Assembly: GCA_049275655.1 (NCBI GenBank)
Contig: JBASUY010000057.1
Coordinates: forward strand, 14,109-78,108
Length of the DNA: 64,000 bases
Direction of reading: 5' to 3'
Source of the DNA: Sherwoodlollariibacterium sp049275655
GTDB lineage: Bacteria; Omnitrophota; Gorgyraeia; Gygaellales; Profunditerraquicolaceae
Of this stretch, positions 25,760-33,401 are shown piece by piece. The first letter of the stretch is position 1. Every line of letters begins with the position of its first letter. A program made the translations under genes and the position numbers. Under the pieces are notes generated by a model, which was not told the DNA's origin, did no database searches, and saw nothing but the letters and a program-made list of their open reading frames with translations.

Positions 25760-26323
25760 TTATTTTAACTTATTTAGGATAATCGCCTTTAGCCTCTTAA
25801 ACGCCTGATCTAAGTTTCTATTCCGTAGAGTATAGTCGTAATACGCGGCATTCAATAACTCTCTCTTAGCAATTTTGATGCGGCATGACAGTTCTCTTTC
25901 CCCTGTTTTGCATGAGCGCCCATATATTCTCTTGCGTAATTCTTTTATCGAAGGAGGAAGGATAAAGATAGAGACTGTTTCTTTAGGGTAAAGCTTTTTT
26001 ATCCTTTGGGTACCCTTAAAATCCAGGCAGAAGAGAATACCTTTTTTCGCCCTTAAAGCAGATTCTACTATATCTTTTTTCGTCCCGTAATAATACCCTA
26101 AATATTTTGTCCACTCAAGTATTTTTCGCTTTTTCTGAAACAGGTTAAATGCCTCCTTATCTACGAAAAAATAATCCCTCCCCTCTACTTCCCGCAACCG
26201 TTTCATACGGGTAGTTATTGATACAGATTTAATTAATTTTTTTTTAAGCCCCGGGTCTTTAAGCAAAAGGTTGCGCAGAGTTGTCTTTCCCGATCCGGAC
26301 GGTCCAGAGAGTATAAAAATCAT
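25760..26323 (-). CDS. gmk: Guanylate kinase
   Basis: A 187-residue GMP kinase: P-loop LSGPSGSGKTTLRN, GMP-binding SVSITTRMKRLREVEGRDYFFV and EWTKYLGYYYGT, and LCLDFKGTQRIKK-type core. It makes GDP from GMP and ATP. It overlaps the yicC stop by 4 bp, and rpoZ follows. Confidence 0.96.
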   Translation of the reverse strand: MIFILSGPSGSGKTTLRNLLLKDPGLKKKLIKSVSITTRMKRLREVEGRDYFFVDKEAFNLFQKKRKILEWTKYLGYYYGTKKDIVESALRAKKGILFCLDFKGTQRIKKLYPKETVSIFILPPSIKELRKRIYGRSCKTGERELSCRIKIAKRELLNAAYYDYTLRNRNLDQAFKRLKAIILNKLK

Positions 26324-27147
26324 TCTATATTCTGTGCCTGCTCACGAATTTTTTCAATTATGCTTTTTACTTTAAGGACTTGCGCGGAGACTGCTTTATC
26401 AAAAGTCTTCGCCGCTAAGGTGTTTGCTTCCCTCTGTAACTCCTGTGCGATAAAATCAATCTCCTTGCCTACCGAAGTATTAACTTTTATCTTACTTTGC
26501 AAATTACGAATATGAAAACCCAGCCTATCTATCTCCTCTGTGGTATCCGTATCTTTTAAAAATGCTCCTCTCTCCTCATCGGTAGCAAACCTTTTAAGCC
26601 TTTCTCTTAGAGAGGCCCTTAATATACTTTTAATTAAACTTAGCCTCTTTTTTAGCTCTTCGGTCTGCCCCTTTAAATAACCTTGAAGCGCAATGCCTTC
26701 TTTCTTGCGCGACTTGGATAAATTATTAAGCGCCGCCATTAAGGCAACCCTTAAAGCCGGCCAAATCCCTGTCACAGATAAACTCTCTTCTTCTAAGGCT
26801 AATATCCCCGGTAGGCGGATTAAAGAATCAAAGCTAATCGAATCCTGAATCCCCAGCTCTTTTTTTACCTTATTTATCTTATCAAGATACCTCTTTAACA
26901 AAAGGGTATTAATCTCTACGCTGCCTGATTTTTGCCCCAAGATATTTACTACGCAAGCAACCCTGCCTCTTTTTACCTTGCCCTCAATAATCTTTTTAAT
27001 CTTCTCTTCCAGAGCAAAAGACCCCTCAGGAAGATGCAAAGATATCTCTAAAAATTTATGGTTCGTGCTTCTTAGTTCTACGGTTATCTTTCCGCGGCCT
27101 TTTAGGCTCAGTTCAGAGCCCCCAAAGCCGGTCATACTCTTAATCAT
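26320..27147 (-). CDS. yicC: YicC family endoribonuclease-like protein
   Basis: A 275-residue YicC-family protein: N-terminal MIKSMTGFGGSELSLKGRGK, ELRSTNHKFLEISLHLPE, and C-terminal DFIAQELQREANTLAAK with EKIREQAQNIE. YicC is linked to RNA degradation in E. coli and often precedes gmk, as here (4 bp overlap). It begins 19 bp after the ndk stop. Confidence 0.95.
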   Translation of the reverse strand: MIKSMTGFGGSELSLKGRGKITVELRSTNHKFLEISLHLPEGSFALEEKIKKIIEGKVKRGRVACVVNILGQKSGSVEINTLLLKRYLDKINKVKKELGIQDSISFDSLIRLPGILALEEESLSVTGIWPALRVALMAALNNLSKSRKKEGIALQGYLKGQTEELKKRLSLIKSILRASLRERLKRFATDEERGAFLKDTDTTEEIDRLGFHIRNLQSKIKVNTSVGKEIDFIAQELQREANTLAAKTFDKAVSAQVLKVKSIIEKIREQAQNIE

Positions 27148-27166
27148 TCGTTTTTTTTCTTTCTGT

Positions 27167-27670
27167 TCAAGCCCAAATATTTGCCTGGATCTTTTTCTCT
27201 ACTGCTTCTTTAGCAGGGTAGAGATTTACAATTATCTCGTCGGGCTGGAACCATAATTTAATCTCCCTCTCCGCCTCTGATTCATTGGAAGAGACGTGTA
27301 TTACATTTTCATAAACCCCGGTTGTGGTAATCCGGCCGTAAGAGCCGCGTATAGATGTTGGGTCTGCCTCTTCCGGATTAGTTGCTCCGGCAAGCTCCCG
27401 GCATTTTGTAATTGCTCCCTCACCCCAATATACTAACGCCATAACCTTCTTACGGTTATGCAGGTCCCCTTGCAAATATTTAATAAGGTCGTTAAAAAAT
27501 GGCTTATCCTTAAGATGGCAGTAGTGGTCCTCTGCAAGCTGCTTAGAGACTCTAACCATCTTAGCAGCTACTATCTCTAATTTGGTCTCGGAGAGGCGGG
27601 TTAAAATATTCCCGGTTAAAGATTTTTTAAGCCCATCCGGTTTTATAAGAATAAGCGCAGCTTGATTCAT
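27167..27670 (-). CDS. ndk: Nucleoside diphosphate kinase
   Basis: A 167-residue NDP kinase: LILIKPDGLKKSLTGNIL (N-terminal nucleotide fold), GATNPEEADPTSIRGSYG, and the active-site His in ENVIHVSSNESEAEREI. It is about 25 residues longer than the compact bacterial form, partly from a short insertion between IRGSYG and the His loop. It overlaps parB by 4 bp, an unusual partner that places it in the partition operon. Confidence 0.94.
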   Translation of the reverse strand: MNQAALILIKPDGLKKSLTGNILTRLSETKLEIVAAKMVRVSKQLAEDHYCHLKDKPFFNDLIKYLQGDLHNRKKVMALVYWGEGAITKCRELAGATNPEEADPTSIRGSYGRITTTGVYENVIHVSSNESEAEREIKLWFQPDEIIVNLYPAKEAVEKKIQANIWA

Positions 27671-28524
27671 CCCTCTTTCCCTCCCCTTATTACCCCTACA
27701 ATTCTCTCAAGGTCCTCCTGAGAGTAAAATTCAACATTGATATTCCCACGCTTCTTCCTTTTATTAATCCTTACCTTTGTAGATAGGCGCCTCTGTAGCT
27801 CTTCTTCTAAAAGAGCGACATAAGGCTCCCGGGGCGTGCGAATAACTTTAGCCTTCTGTATCCGTGGCCTGCTTGCCCTGATTAAATTTTCTAACTCCCT
27901 CACTGATAAACCACGGGATATTGCTTCTTGTGCAAGGACACGCTGACGGTTCTCTCCGTCTACCTCTAATAGCGCCCGGCCATGGGCAAAAGAGAGCCGG
28001 CCTTTTTTTAACTCCTCTTGAATTTCGTGAGGGAGCTTTAAAAGCCTTAGCGTATTTACTATAGTTGTGCGGGCCTTTCCTAAGCTTTCACTTATCTTCT
28101 CTTGAGTTACCTGAAACTTATCAATGAGATGCTGATAAGCATGCGCCTCTTCAATAGGATTTAATCCCTCTCTTTGTATATTCTCAATCAAGGCGTACTC
28201 TAAAGAATCCTTATCATCTACATCTTTTATTATTATTGGTATCTCATTGATACCCAACGAGTTACATGCACGCAATCTCCTCTCACCTGCAATTAATTCA
28301 TAATAATCCCCCTTCTGCCTAACTAAAAGCGGCTGGATTATTCCTTTCTCTTTTATAGATTGCGCTAATTCTTCAATAGCATTAATATCAAACTCTTCTC
28401 TGGGCTGAAAGGGGTTAGGGCGTATCTGCGTAGTTTGGACATAAATAACTTCGTTTTTCTTAGCATGCTCTTTCCCTGGAATTAATGCTTCTATTCCTTT
28501 TCCTAATGCTTTTCTTTCCATCAA
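27667..28524 (-). CDS. parB: Chromosome partitioning protein ParB
   Basis: A 285-residue ParB/Spo0J: N-terminal ALGKGIEALIP, CTP-binding ParB_N region (IRPNPFQPREEFD, then GERRLRACNSLGINEIP), HTH (TQEKISESLGKARTTIVNTL with LRLLKLP), and a C-terminal dimer domain. It loads on parS as a CTP-dependent clamp. It overlaps parA by 4 bp. A parS site lies just upstream of parA. Confidence 0.97.
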   Translation of the reverse strand: MMERKALGKGIEALIPGKEHAKKNEVIYVQTTQIRPNPFQPREEFDINAIEELAQSIKEKGIIQPLLVRQKGDYYELIAGERRLRACNSLGINEIPIIIKDVDDKDSLEYALIENIQREGLNPIEEAHAYQHLIDKFQVTQEKISESLGKARTTIVNTLRLLKLPHEIQEELKKGRLSFAHGRALLEVDGENRQRVLAQEAISRGLSVRELENLIRASRPRIQKAKVIRTPREPYVALLEEELQRRLSTKVRINKRKKRGNINVEFYSQEDLERIVGVIRGGKEG

Positions 28525-29318
28525 GGTTCTCCTTCTATTTTTATAGCTTCAGAATCTAAAGATAACCCTAAAATTTCACGGCATAATTCTGCATATTTAT
28601 GCGCGCCTAAAGAATCTTTATCATAAAGCAAAATTGGTTTGCCAAAACTAGGAGCCTCGGTCAAGCGTATATTTCGCGGGATTACCGTGCGGTAAACCTT
28701 ATCTTGAAAATGATTGCGTGCTTCTTGGATAACCTCTTTAGTTAGGTTCGTCCTAAAGTCCGCCATAGTCAATAAAACTCCCTCTATAGCCAAATTTGGG
28801 TTAATATTATCTCTTACAAGGCGAATAGTATTATTAAGTTGAGTTAAACCCTCTAAGGCATAATACTCGCACTGCACCGGAATTAATACTGAATCAGCTG
28901 CACATAGCCCATTTATTGTCAATAAACCTAATGAAGGCGGGGAGTCAATAATAATAAAGTCATATTCTGCTTTTATCTTATCAAGGGCTCTTTTAAGTCG
29001 GTATTCTCTACCTAAAGAACCAACAAGCTCTACCTCTGCTCCAGTTAAGTCTAAATTAGAAGGGGCGACAATAAGATTAGGTATATTAACGGAGTGCAAA
29101 ATATCCTTAATATCTAATTCTTCTAATAATACATGATATGTACTCTTTGTAATATTATGCTTATTTAAGCCTATGCCGCTTGTAGCATTAGCTTGGGGAT
29201 CCAGGTCAATAAGCATAACCTTTTTTTCATACGTAGCTAAATATGCAGAAATATTAACCGCGGATGTAGTTTTGCCTACTCCACCCTTCTGATTACAAAT
29301 TGTGATTACTTTACCCAT
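28521..29318 (-). CDS. parA: Chromosome partitioning ATPase ParA (Soj)
   Basis: A 265-residue Walker-type ATPase with the deviant P-loop CNQKGGVGKTTSAVN, LIDLDPQANATSGIG and IIIDSPPSLGLLT. It uses ATP-dependent DNA binding to move ParB-parS complexes. It follows an 81-bp gap holding its promoter and parS, and overlaps parB by 4 bp. Confidence 0.97.
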   Translation of the reverse strand: MGKVITICNQKGGVGKTTSAVNISAYLATYEKKVMLIDLDPQANATSGIGLNKHNITKSTYHVLLEELDIKDILHSVNIPNLIVAPSNLDLTGAEVELVGSLGREYRLKRALDKIKAEYDFIIIDSPPSLGLLTINGLCAADSVLIPVQCEYYALEGLTQLNNTIRLVRDNINPNLAIEGVLLTMADFRTNLTKEVIQEARNHFQDKVYRTVIPRNIRLTEAPSFGKPILLYDKDSLGAHKYAELCREILGLSLDSEAIKIEGEP

Positions 29319-29340
29319 TGATATTCATATAGTTACAAAC

Positions 29341-29356
29341 TGTTCCACGCGGAACA
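29341..29356. promoter_or_regulatory. parS centromere site
   Basis: TGTTCCACGCGGAACA is a near-palindrome with the same layout as the bacterial parS consensus TGTTNCACGTGAAACA. It lies 22 bp upstream of parA and 2.5 kb from the proposed origin, between the parA promoter and start codon, so ParB could both nucleate here and repress its own operon. Confidence 0.9.
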
Positions 29357-29375
29357 TATCAAATTGGATACAAAT

Positions 29376-29403
29376 ATTATCTTACATATAAAGACATTGT
29401 CAA
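29376..29403 (-). promoter_or_regulatory. Promoter of the parAB operon
   Basis: TTGACA (29403-29398) and GATAAT (29381-29376) with a 16-nt spacer. The -35 element overlaps the end of the Jag-N gene. The parS site lies downstream in the leader. Confidence 0.7.
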
Positions 29404-29597
29404 GCCTTTTTTGTCTCTTTTATAACAATAGCACGTATCCTTGCTAACTTAGCTCCAGGCATACCAAAGAGCCCTTTTGCTTCTTCAGATAAGACTTCTA
29501 TTTTAACTTGTTTACGGGGTAATTGTAGTTGATGTAGCGCTTCTTTTATCGCCGCACTTACTGTCTTACCCTCTACTTCTATAAATCTATTCGTCAT
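29400..29597 (-). CDS. Jag N-terminal domain protein (truncated KhpB/Jag)
   Basis: A 65-residue protein consisting only of the Jag_N domain: RFIEVEGKTVSAAIKEALHQ and VEVLSEEAKGLFG-like KIEVLSEEAKGLFGMPGAK. In KhpB/Jag (about 200-300 residues) this is followed by KH-II and R3H RNA-binding domains, both absent here. The next 80 bp hold only the par promoter and parS. Its position right after yidC (4 bp overlap) is the usual jag locus, so this looks like a shortened family member. Function without the RNA-binding part is unknown. Confidence 0.85.
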   Translation of the reverse strand: MTNRFIEVEGKTVSAAIKEALHQLQLPRKQVKIEVLSEEAKGLFGMPGAKLARIRAIVIKETKKA

Positions 29598-31120
29598 GCT
29601 TTTGCCCTATTTAAACGTAATTGAAAAAAGAGCATTAATGTACTATTAACAAACCAATAAAGGACTAAACCTGAAGGCATACGATAAAAAATTAAACAAA
29701 ACATTATTGGCATAATAACCAACATCATTCTTTGTTGTTCGGTAGTTATACCAGTAGAAGAAGCAGATGAAATTTTCTGTTGAAAAAACATACCTATAGC
29801 CATTGCAATAGGCAAGATATTTAATTCATTACCGATTATTGGTAATTTGAGCCAAGAAAAAGGAAAAGTCCACAAATTATCCGGTTTTGATAAATCTTTA
29901 ATCCAAAGAAAACGAGCACCTTTTAAGGCTATTGAACGTATTAAAGCATTATAAAGCGCAAAAAATATGGGCATTTGCAATAAAAGCGGTAAACAACCAC
30001 CTAAGGGATTTACATTATGCTCTTTATAAAGCCCCATGATCTCTTTATTCAATTTTTGTGGATTATCTTTATAAGTTTGTCGTAATAATTCTATCTTGGG
30101 TTGTAAAGCTTGCATCTCTTTCATAGAGCGCATTTGTTTTAAAGATAATGGATATAATATCATATATACTAATAAACTTAGAAAGATTATAGCCAAGCCC
30201 CAATTATGTAAAATCCTGTATAAAAAATTAAGGGTTTGCAATAAGACTTGTGAAATAAAATCAAATCTTCCAAAATGCACTATATTTCCCCAAAGTGGAT
30301 TAGTTTTATTAATAATAGTTAGATCTTGAGGACCAAGATAAATTTTATATAAATGTCCAATTTGCTGATTAGGAGAAATATTAACAGTTTGGACATTAAT
30401 TCCTACTTCAGATTCTTGATTATTCAGTTTTTTAATAAAAGCGTTTGCTTGTTCAAAATCAGGTTCAATTATTGCCGCAAAATATTGATCTCGTAATCCA
30501 AAAAATTTGATATCTAAAAATTGTCCATCCTTTTTTCCATTTACATGAAAAGTCTTTTCTTGTAGGCCTACGGTTAAATCTTGATATCGCGCTTGCGGAT
30601 TATTATGAGCAAAATTCAATACCCCTAATAAAATCGGAATATTCATAGAAATAGGAATAGTGGAATTGTTTGTAATTATTGTTTCTAATGTAATGGTGTA
30701 ATTAGACTTATGAAAAATAAATCTCTTGATTATCTTTTGGGTAGGGGTTATAGCATAAAAACTGATACTATTATTTGTACTCTCTCCTTTTTTAAAGACC
30801 AAAGAGGGGTCCCCCAACAAAAACCCATACTTAAGAGAGAGCTCATCATTATTATAATGAGTAAATATCACTTTTTGTAAAGTTGCTTGCGACTCATTAA
30901 AAATAGCTTTTAGGTTCTCCTGTTGATAAATTATGGGCTTATCTTCTCTGGGAATAACCTGCGAAAGGTTAATATTATTAACCGGCATAGGCGCAGAGAC
31001 GCTTCCCAATTCCTTATTAACTCTTTGTGTTACAACAGGTTGCGGTTTTGGCACCAAAGCAGACCAAGTTAACAATACTAATAGTGATAATCCGATTGCT
31101 ATAACTAAACGCTTTTCCAT
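29594..31120 (-). CDS. yidC: Membrane protein insertase YidC
   Basis: A 508-residue insertase. N-terminal membrane helix (KRLVIAIGLSLLVLLTWSAL), a large periplasmic beta domain typical of Gram-negative bacteria (to about residue 310), then the conserved core: ILHNWGLAIIFLSLLVYMIL, YPLSLKQMRSMKEMQALQPK, NPLGGCLPLLLQMPIFFALY, and the two final helices. It is followed by the Jag-N gene and preceded by yidD, the normal order near the origin. Confidence 0.97.
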   Translation of the reverse strand: MEKRLVIAIGLSLLVLLTWSALVPKPQPVVTQRVNKELGSVSAPMPVNNINLSQVIPREDKPIIYQQENLKAIFNESQATLQKVIFTHYNNDELSLKYGFLLGDPSLVFKKGESTNNSISFYAITPTQKIIKRFIFHKSNYTITLETIITNNSTIPISMNIPILLGVLNFAHNNPQARYQDLTVGLQEKTFHVNGKKDGQFLDIKFFGLRDQYFAAIIEPDFEQANAFIKKLNNQESEVGINVQTVNISPNQQIGHLYKIYLGPQDLTIINKTNPLWGNIVHFGRFDFISQVLLQTLNFLYRILHNWGLAIIFLSLLVYMILYPLSLKQMRSMKEMQALQPKIELLRQTYKDNPQKLNKEIMGLYKEHNVNPLGGCLPLLLQMPIFFALYNALIRSIALKGARFLWIKDLSKPDNLWTFPFSWLKLPIIGNELNILPIAMAIGMFFQQKISSASSTGITTEQQRMMLVIMPIMFCLIFYRMPSGLVLYWFVNSTLMLFFQLRLNRAKA

Positions 31121-31124
31121 CTTA

Positions 31125-31349
31125 TTAATCTAACGGATCATATAGCCCTCTGCCTGAAAATGGATGGCACATAGATATCCTCTTAACTCCTTTTAAAGAG
31201 CCTTTTAATACCCCATATCTTTGAATTGCCTCTTTTGTATATTCAGAGCAGCTTGGAATAAAGCGGCAGGCAGGAGGCAAAACAAACCTTATATACTTTT
31301 GATAGTAACCTATAATCCTAATGGCGAACTTTTGCAAGATTAGAGACAA
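31125..31349 (-). CDS. yidD: Membrane protein insertion efficiency factor YidD
   Basis: A 74-residue YidD with the three-Cys signature region VLPPACRFIPSCSEYTKEAI and the later MCHPFSGRGLYDPL. The start is TTG at 31349, which overlaps the rpmH stop by 10 bp. There is therefore no space for rnpA, which normally lies between rpmH and yidD. Confidence 0.93.
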   Translation of the reverse strand: MSLILQKFAIRIIGYYQKYIRFVLPPACRFIPSCSEYTKEAIQRYGVLKGSLKGVKRISMCHPFSGRGLYDPLD

Positions 31350-31477
31350 AGCCTCTTCCTACCTTTTTTCCTGCGCCGGGCTAAGAGTTTGCGGCCCTTG
31401 CGGGTTGACATCTTCTTCCGAAAGCCCTGCCTTCTTTTACCAACAATATTGGTCGGAGTTTTCAAATTCTTTTTCAT
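31340..31477 (-). CDS. rpmH: 50S ribosomal protein L34
   Basis: A 45-residue, very basic L34: MKKNLKTPTNIVGKRRQGFR, then KMSTRKGRKLLARRRKKGRK. The C-terminal half is the canonical L34 signature. The N-terminus TPTNIVGKRRQ differs from the usual TYQPSKRKR. It is the first gene leftward from the origin, with a promoter 42 bp upstream. Confidence 0.95.
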   Translation of the reverse strand: MKKNLKTPTNIVGKRRQGFRKKMSTRKGRKLLARRRKKGRKRLCL

Positions 31478-31519
31478 CTTCTTATCCCTCTTAATTAAGA
31501 TTGATTATGATGGTTGCTA

Positions 31520-31547
31520 ATTATAGCATAAAAGCACACTCCGTCAA
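31520..31547 (-). promoter_or_regulatory. Promoter of rpmH-yidD-yidC operon
   Basis: TTGACG (31547-31542) and TATAAT (31525-31520), 16-nt spacer, pointing left toward rpmH. The predicted start is near 31513. Confidence 0.85.
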
Positions 31548-31592
31548 TGGGTAATTTATATATTAATATAAAAGAGCCTTAATCTCCACCGA

Positions 31593-31601
31593 ATATCCAC
31601 A
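31593..31601 (+). promoter_or_regulatory. Near-consensus DnaA box
   Basis: ATATCCACA, one mismatch from TTATCCACA, in the origin region. Confidence 0.5.
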
Positions 31602-31629
31602 GCTCCGTCGATATTATCACCCTGCAGCC

Positions 31630-31680
31630 TCTCTTTGGCGCTTTTTAATCCTTATGATTATATTATAAAAGCGCCAGAGA
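31630..31680. repeat. Large inverted repeat in the origin region
   Basis: Arms TCTCT-TT-GGCGCTTTT (31630-31645) and AAAAGCGCCAGAGA (31667-31680) are complementary over 14 pairs with a 2-nt bulge, around a 21-nt AT-rich loop. It lies upstream of both divergent promoters, so it is not an obvious transcription terminator. A cruciform or protein-binding role at the origin is possible. Confidence 0.75.
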
Positions 31681-31711
31681 ATAAACCACTAAAGCTTATA
31701 TCTAATTTGTA

Positions 31712-31739
31712 TTGACGCAAGAGAAGAACGATGTATAAT
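31712..31739 (+). promoter_or_regulatory. dnaA promoter P1
   Basis: TTGACG (31712-31717) and TATAAT (31734-31739) with a 16-nt spacer, directed at dnaA. It gives a leader of about 180 nt. Confidence 0.8.
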
Positions 31740-31761
31740 AACTGACGTTTAACTTTTTTGC

Positions 31762-31789
31762 TTGCAACTACTTTAATTTCTGTTATAAT
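31762..31789 (+). promoter_or_regulatory. dnaA promoter P2
   Basis: TTGCAA (31762-31767) and TATAAT (31784-31789) with a 16-nt spacer, 50 bp after P1. DnaA boxes between it and the dnaA ATG would allow autorepression. Confidence 0.75.
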
Positions 31790-31883
31790 TATTGCACTCT
31801 ACCTAAGGTATTGGAATGCCGACTATATTTGTCGCCGGTTTTATGATTTTAGGGGCTTGAGATCCTATAATAATAAGAATCAT

Positions 31884-31892
31884 TTTTCCACA
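31884..31892 (+). promoter_or_regulatory. Near-consensus DnaA box
   Basis: TTTTCCACA, one mismatch from TTATCCACA, 35 bp before the dnaA start and opposed to the perfect box at 31906. Confidence 0.55.
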
Positions 31893-31905
31893 GATTTATA
31901 CAAGA

Positions 31906-31914
31906 TGTGGATAA
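31906..31914 (-). promoter_or_regulatory. Perfect DnaA box
   Basis: TGTGGATAA, the complement of TTATCCACA, 12 bp before the dnaA start codon. Confidence 0.85.
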
Positions 31915-31926
31915 ACTGTTAATAGA

Positions 31927-33267
31927 ATGAATTTGCAGGACTTAACGTTAATTTGGAACCGCGCTTGCCAACAGCTTCAGCAAATAATAGAGCATACTGC
32001 TTTTGAGACTTGGATATTGCCGTTGCAGGTTAAATCAAAAACCGCAAACTCCTTAACCTTAGAGGCGCCGGATAATTTCTTTAAAGAATGGGTACAAAAA
32101 AATTATGGGCCGATTATTGAAAACGCCATCAAAAAGTCCTATCCTGATATCATTAATATTGAAATAGGGGTAATACCGCAAACGTCCCCTAATTTAACCC
32201 CACCCCTTTCAACTATAGCCATAAAAGAAAAGGGGGAACAATATGGCATAGGGCTAAATAATAGATATACATTTGATAATTTTGTTGTCGGATCATCTAA
32301 TCGCCACGCACACGCCTATTCTGTCGCCGTAGCAGAGGCTCCGGCAAAAACCTATAATCCGCTTTTTATATACGGGGGTGTGGGCTTAGGGAAAACACAC
32401 CTTATACAAGCTATATGCCACAAAATTAAAGAGGGCGCAAAGAATAACTTAAAGATAGCTTACCTACCATCTGAACAATTTACCAACGAACTAATTAATG
32501 CAATACAGCGCCACGCCACTGCTAATTTTAGACAAAAATATAGAAACGTTGATATCCTTGTTATTGATGACGTACATTTTTTCGGCGGCAAAGACTCTAC
32601 ACAGGAGGAGTTTTTCCATACCTTTAATACACTGTATGATGCACACAAACAAATCATCCTCTCATCAGACCGGCCACCTAAAGAGATCGCCGATTTACAA
32701 GAACGGTTAATATCCCGTTTTGGCTGGGGTTTAACAACCGATATACAACCGCCAGACCTAGAGACAAGGGTAGCCATTTTAAAAAAGAAGGTTGAACGGG
32801 AACCTGTTGTGGTCCCGGATGACGTTATATTTTTTATAGCGCAACTGATCAAGACTAATATCCGCGAATTAGAAGGAGCCTTGGTCCGAACAATGGCTTA
32901 TTCTTTAATGGAAGAGGAGCCCATTACCGTGAGCCTAACAAAAGAGGTTTTAAAAGACCTTATAAGGGAACCAAAAAAGCTAATTACCGTAGATTTTATA
33001 ATGCGTTGTACCGCAGAAGAGTTTGGTATCCTTATGGGGGATATGAAAACTCGCAGGAGAAATAAGACCGTAGTCTTACCGCGGCAGGTAGCTATGTATT
33101 TAAGTAGAGAGTTGACGGATTTATCTTTGCCGGAAATAGGAGGGTTTTTTGGAGGGAAGGACCATACTACGGTATTGTATGCATACAATAAAATTAAAGA
33201 GAGTATTAATAAAGATTGTCTTTTAAGTGACAAGATAACCCGAATTATAAACGTTCTTAAACAATAA
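31927..33267 (+). CDS. dnaA: Chromosomal replication initiator DnaA
   Basis: A 446-residue initiator with domain I (WNRACQQLQQIIEHTAFETW), a short linker, the AAA+ domain (FVVGSSNRHAHAYSVAVAEA, Walker A IYGGVGLGKTHL, Walker B ILVIDDVHFF, RLISRFGWGL) and the DNA-binding domain IV with the DnaA signature (REL..LSLPEIGGFFGGKDHTTVL). Strands and length are normal. It has only a weak ribosome-binding site, and DnaA boxes lie immediately upstream. Confidence 0.98.
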   Translation: MNLQDLTLIWNRACQQLQQIIEHTAFETWILPLQVKSKTANSLTLEAPDNFFKEWVQKNYGPIIENAIKKSYPDIINIEIGVIPQTSPNLTPPLSTIAIKEKGEQYGIGLNNRYTFDNFVVGSSNRHAHAYSVAVAEAPAKTYNPLFIYGGVGLGKTHLIQAICHKIKEGAKNNLKIAYLPSEQFTNELINAIQRHATANFRQKYRNVDILVIDDVHFFGGKDSTQEEFFHTFNTLYDAHKQIILSSDRPPKEIADLQERLISRFGWGLTTDIQPPDLETRVAILKKKVEREPVVVPDDVIFFIAQLIKTNIRELEGALVRTMAYSLMEEEPITVSLTKEVLKDLIREPKKLITVDFIMRCTAEEFGILMGDMKTRRRNKTVVLPRQVAMYLSRELTDLSLPEIGGFFGGKDHTTVLYAYNKIKESINKDCLLSDKITRIINVLKQ

Positions 33268-33401
33268 ATCCTAAGGTTATTCAATATATTTTTTATTCTA
33301 ACTTTTGATATCCATAGTGTTGGGTAGTTTTCAACAAAAAAGGCGGGGTATTACTATTACAACTATTTTTTATTTAATATATTAATAGTAAAGGAGATAA
33401 A

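Larger units (their letters stand above)
31548..31926. other. Probable chromosomal replication origin (oriC)
   Basis: The 449-bp rpmH-dnaA gap is the longest non-coding stretch here and sits exactly where gene direction flips from all-minus to all-plus. It holds AT-rich tracts (for example around 31551-31572 and 31647-31666), a perfect DnaA box TGTGGATAA at 31906-31914, near-boxes TTTTCCACA at 31884-31892 and ATATCCACA at 31593-31601, a large inverted repeat and divergent promoters. The dnaA-dnaN and par neighbourhood agrees. The unwinding element is not pinned down. Confidence 0.8.

Noticed and set aside
33268..33401. A second origin or DnaA box cluster between dnaA and dnaN
   Set aside because: The 134-bp gap is AT-rich but I see no DnaA box there, only a ribosome-binding site for dnaN.
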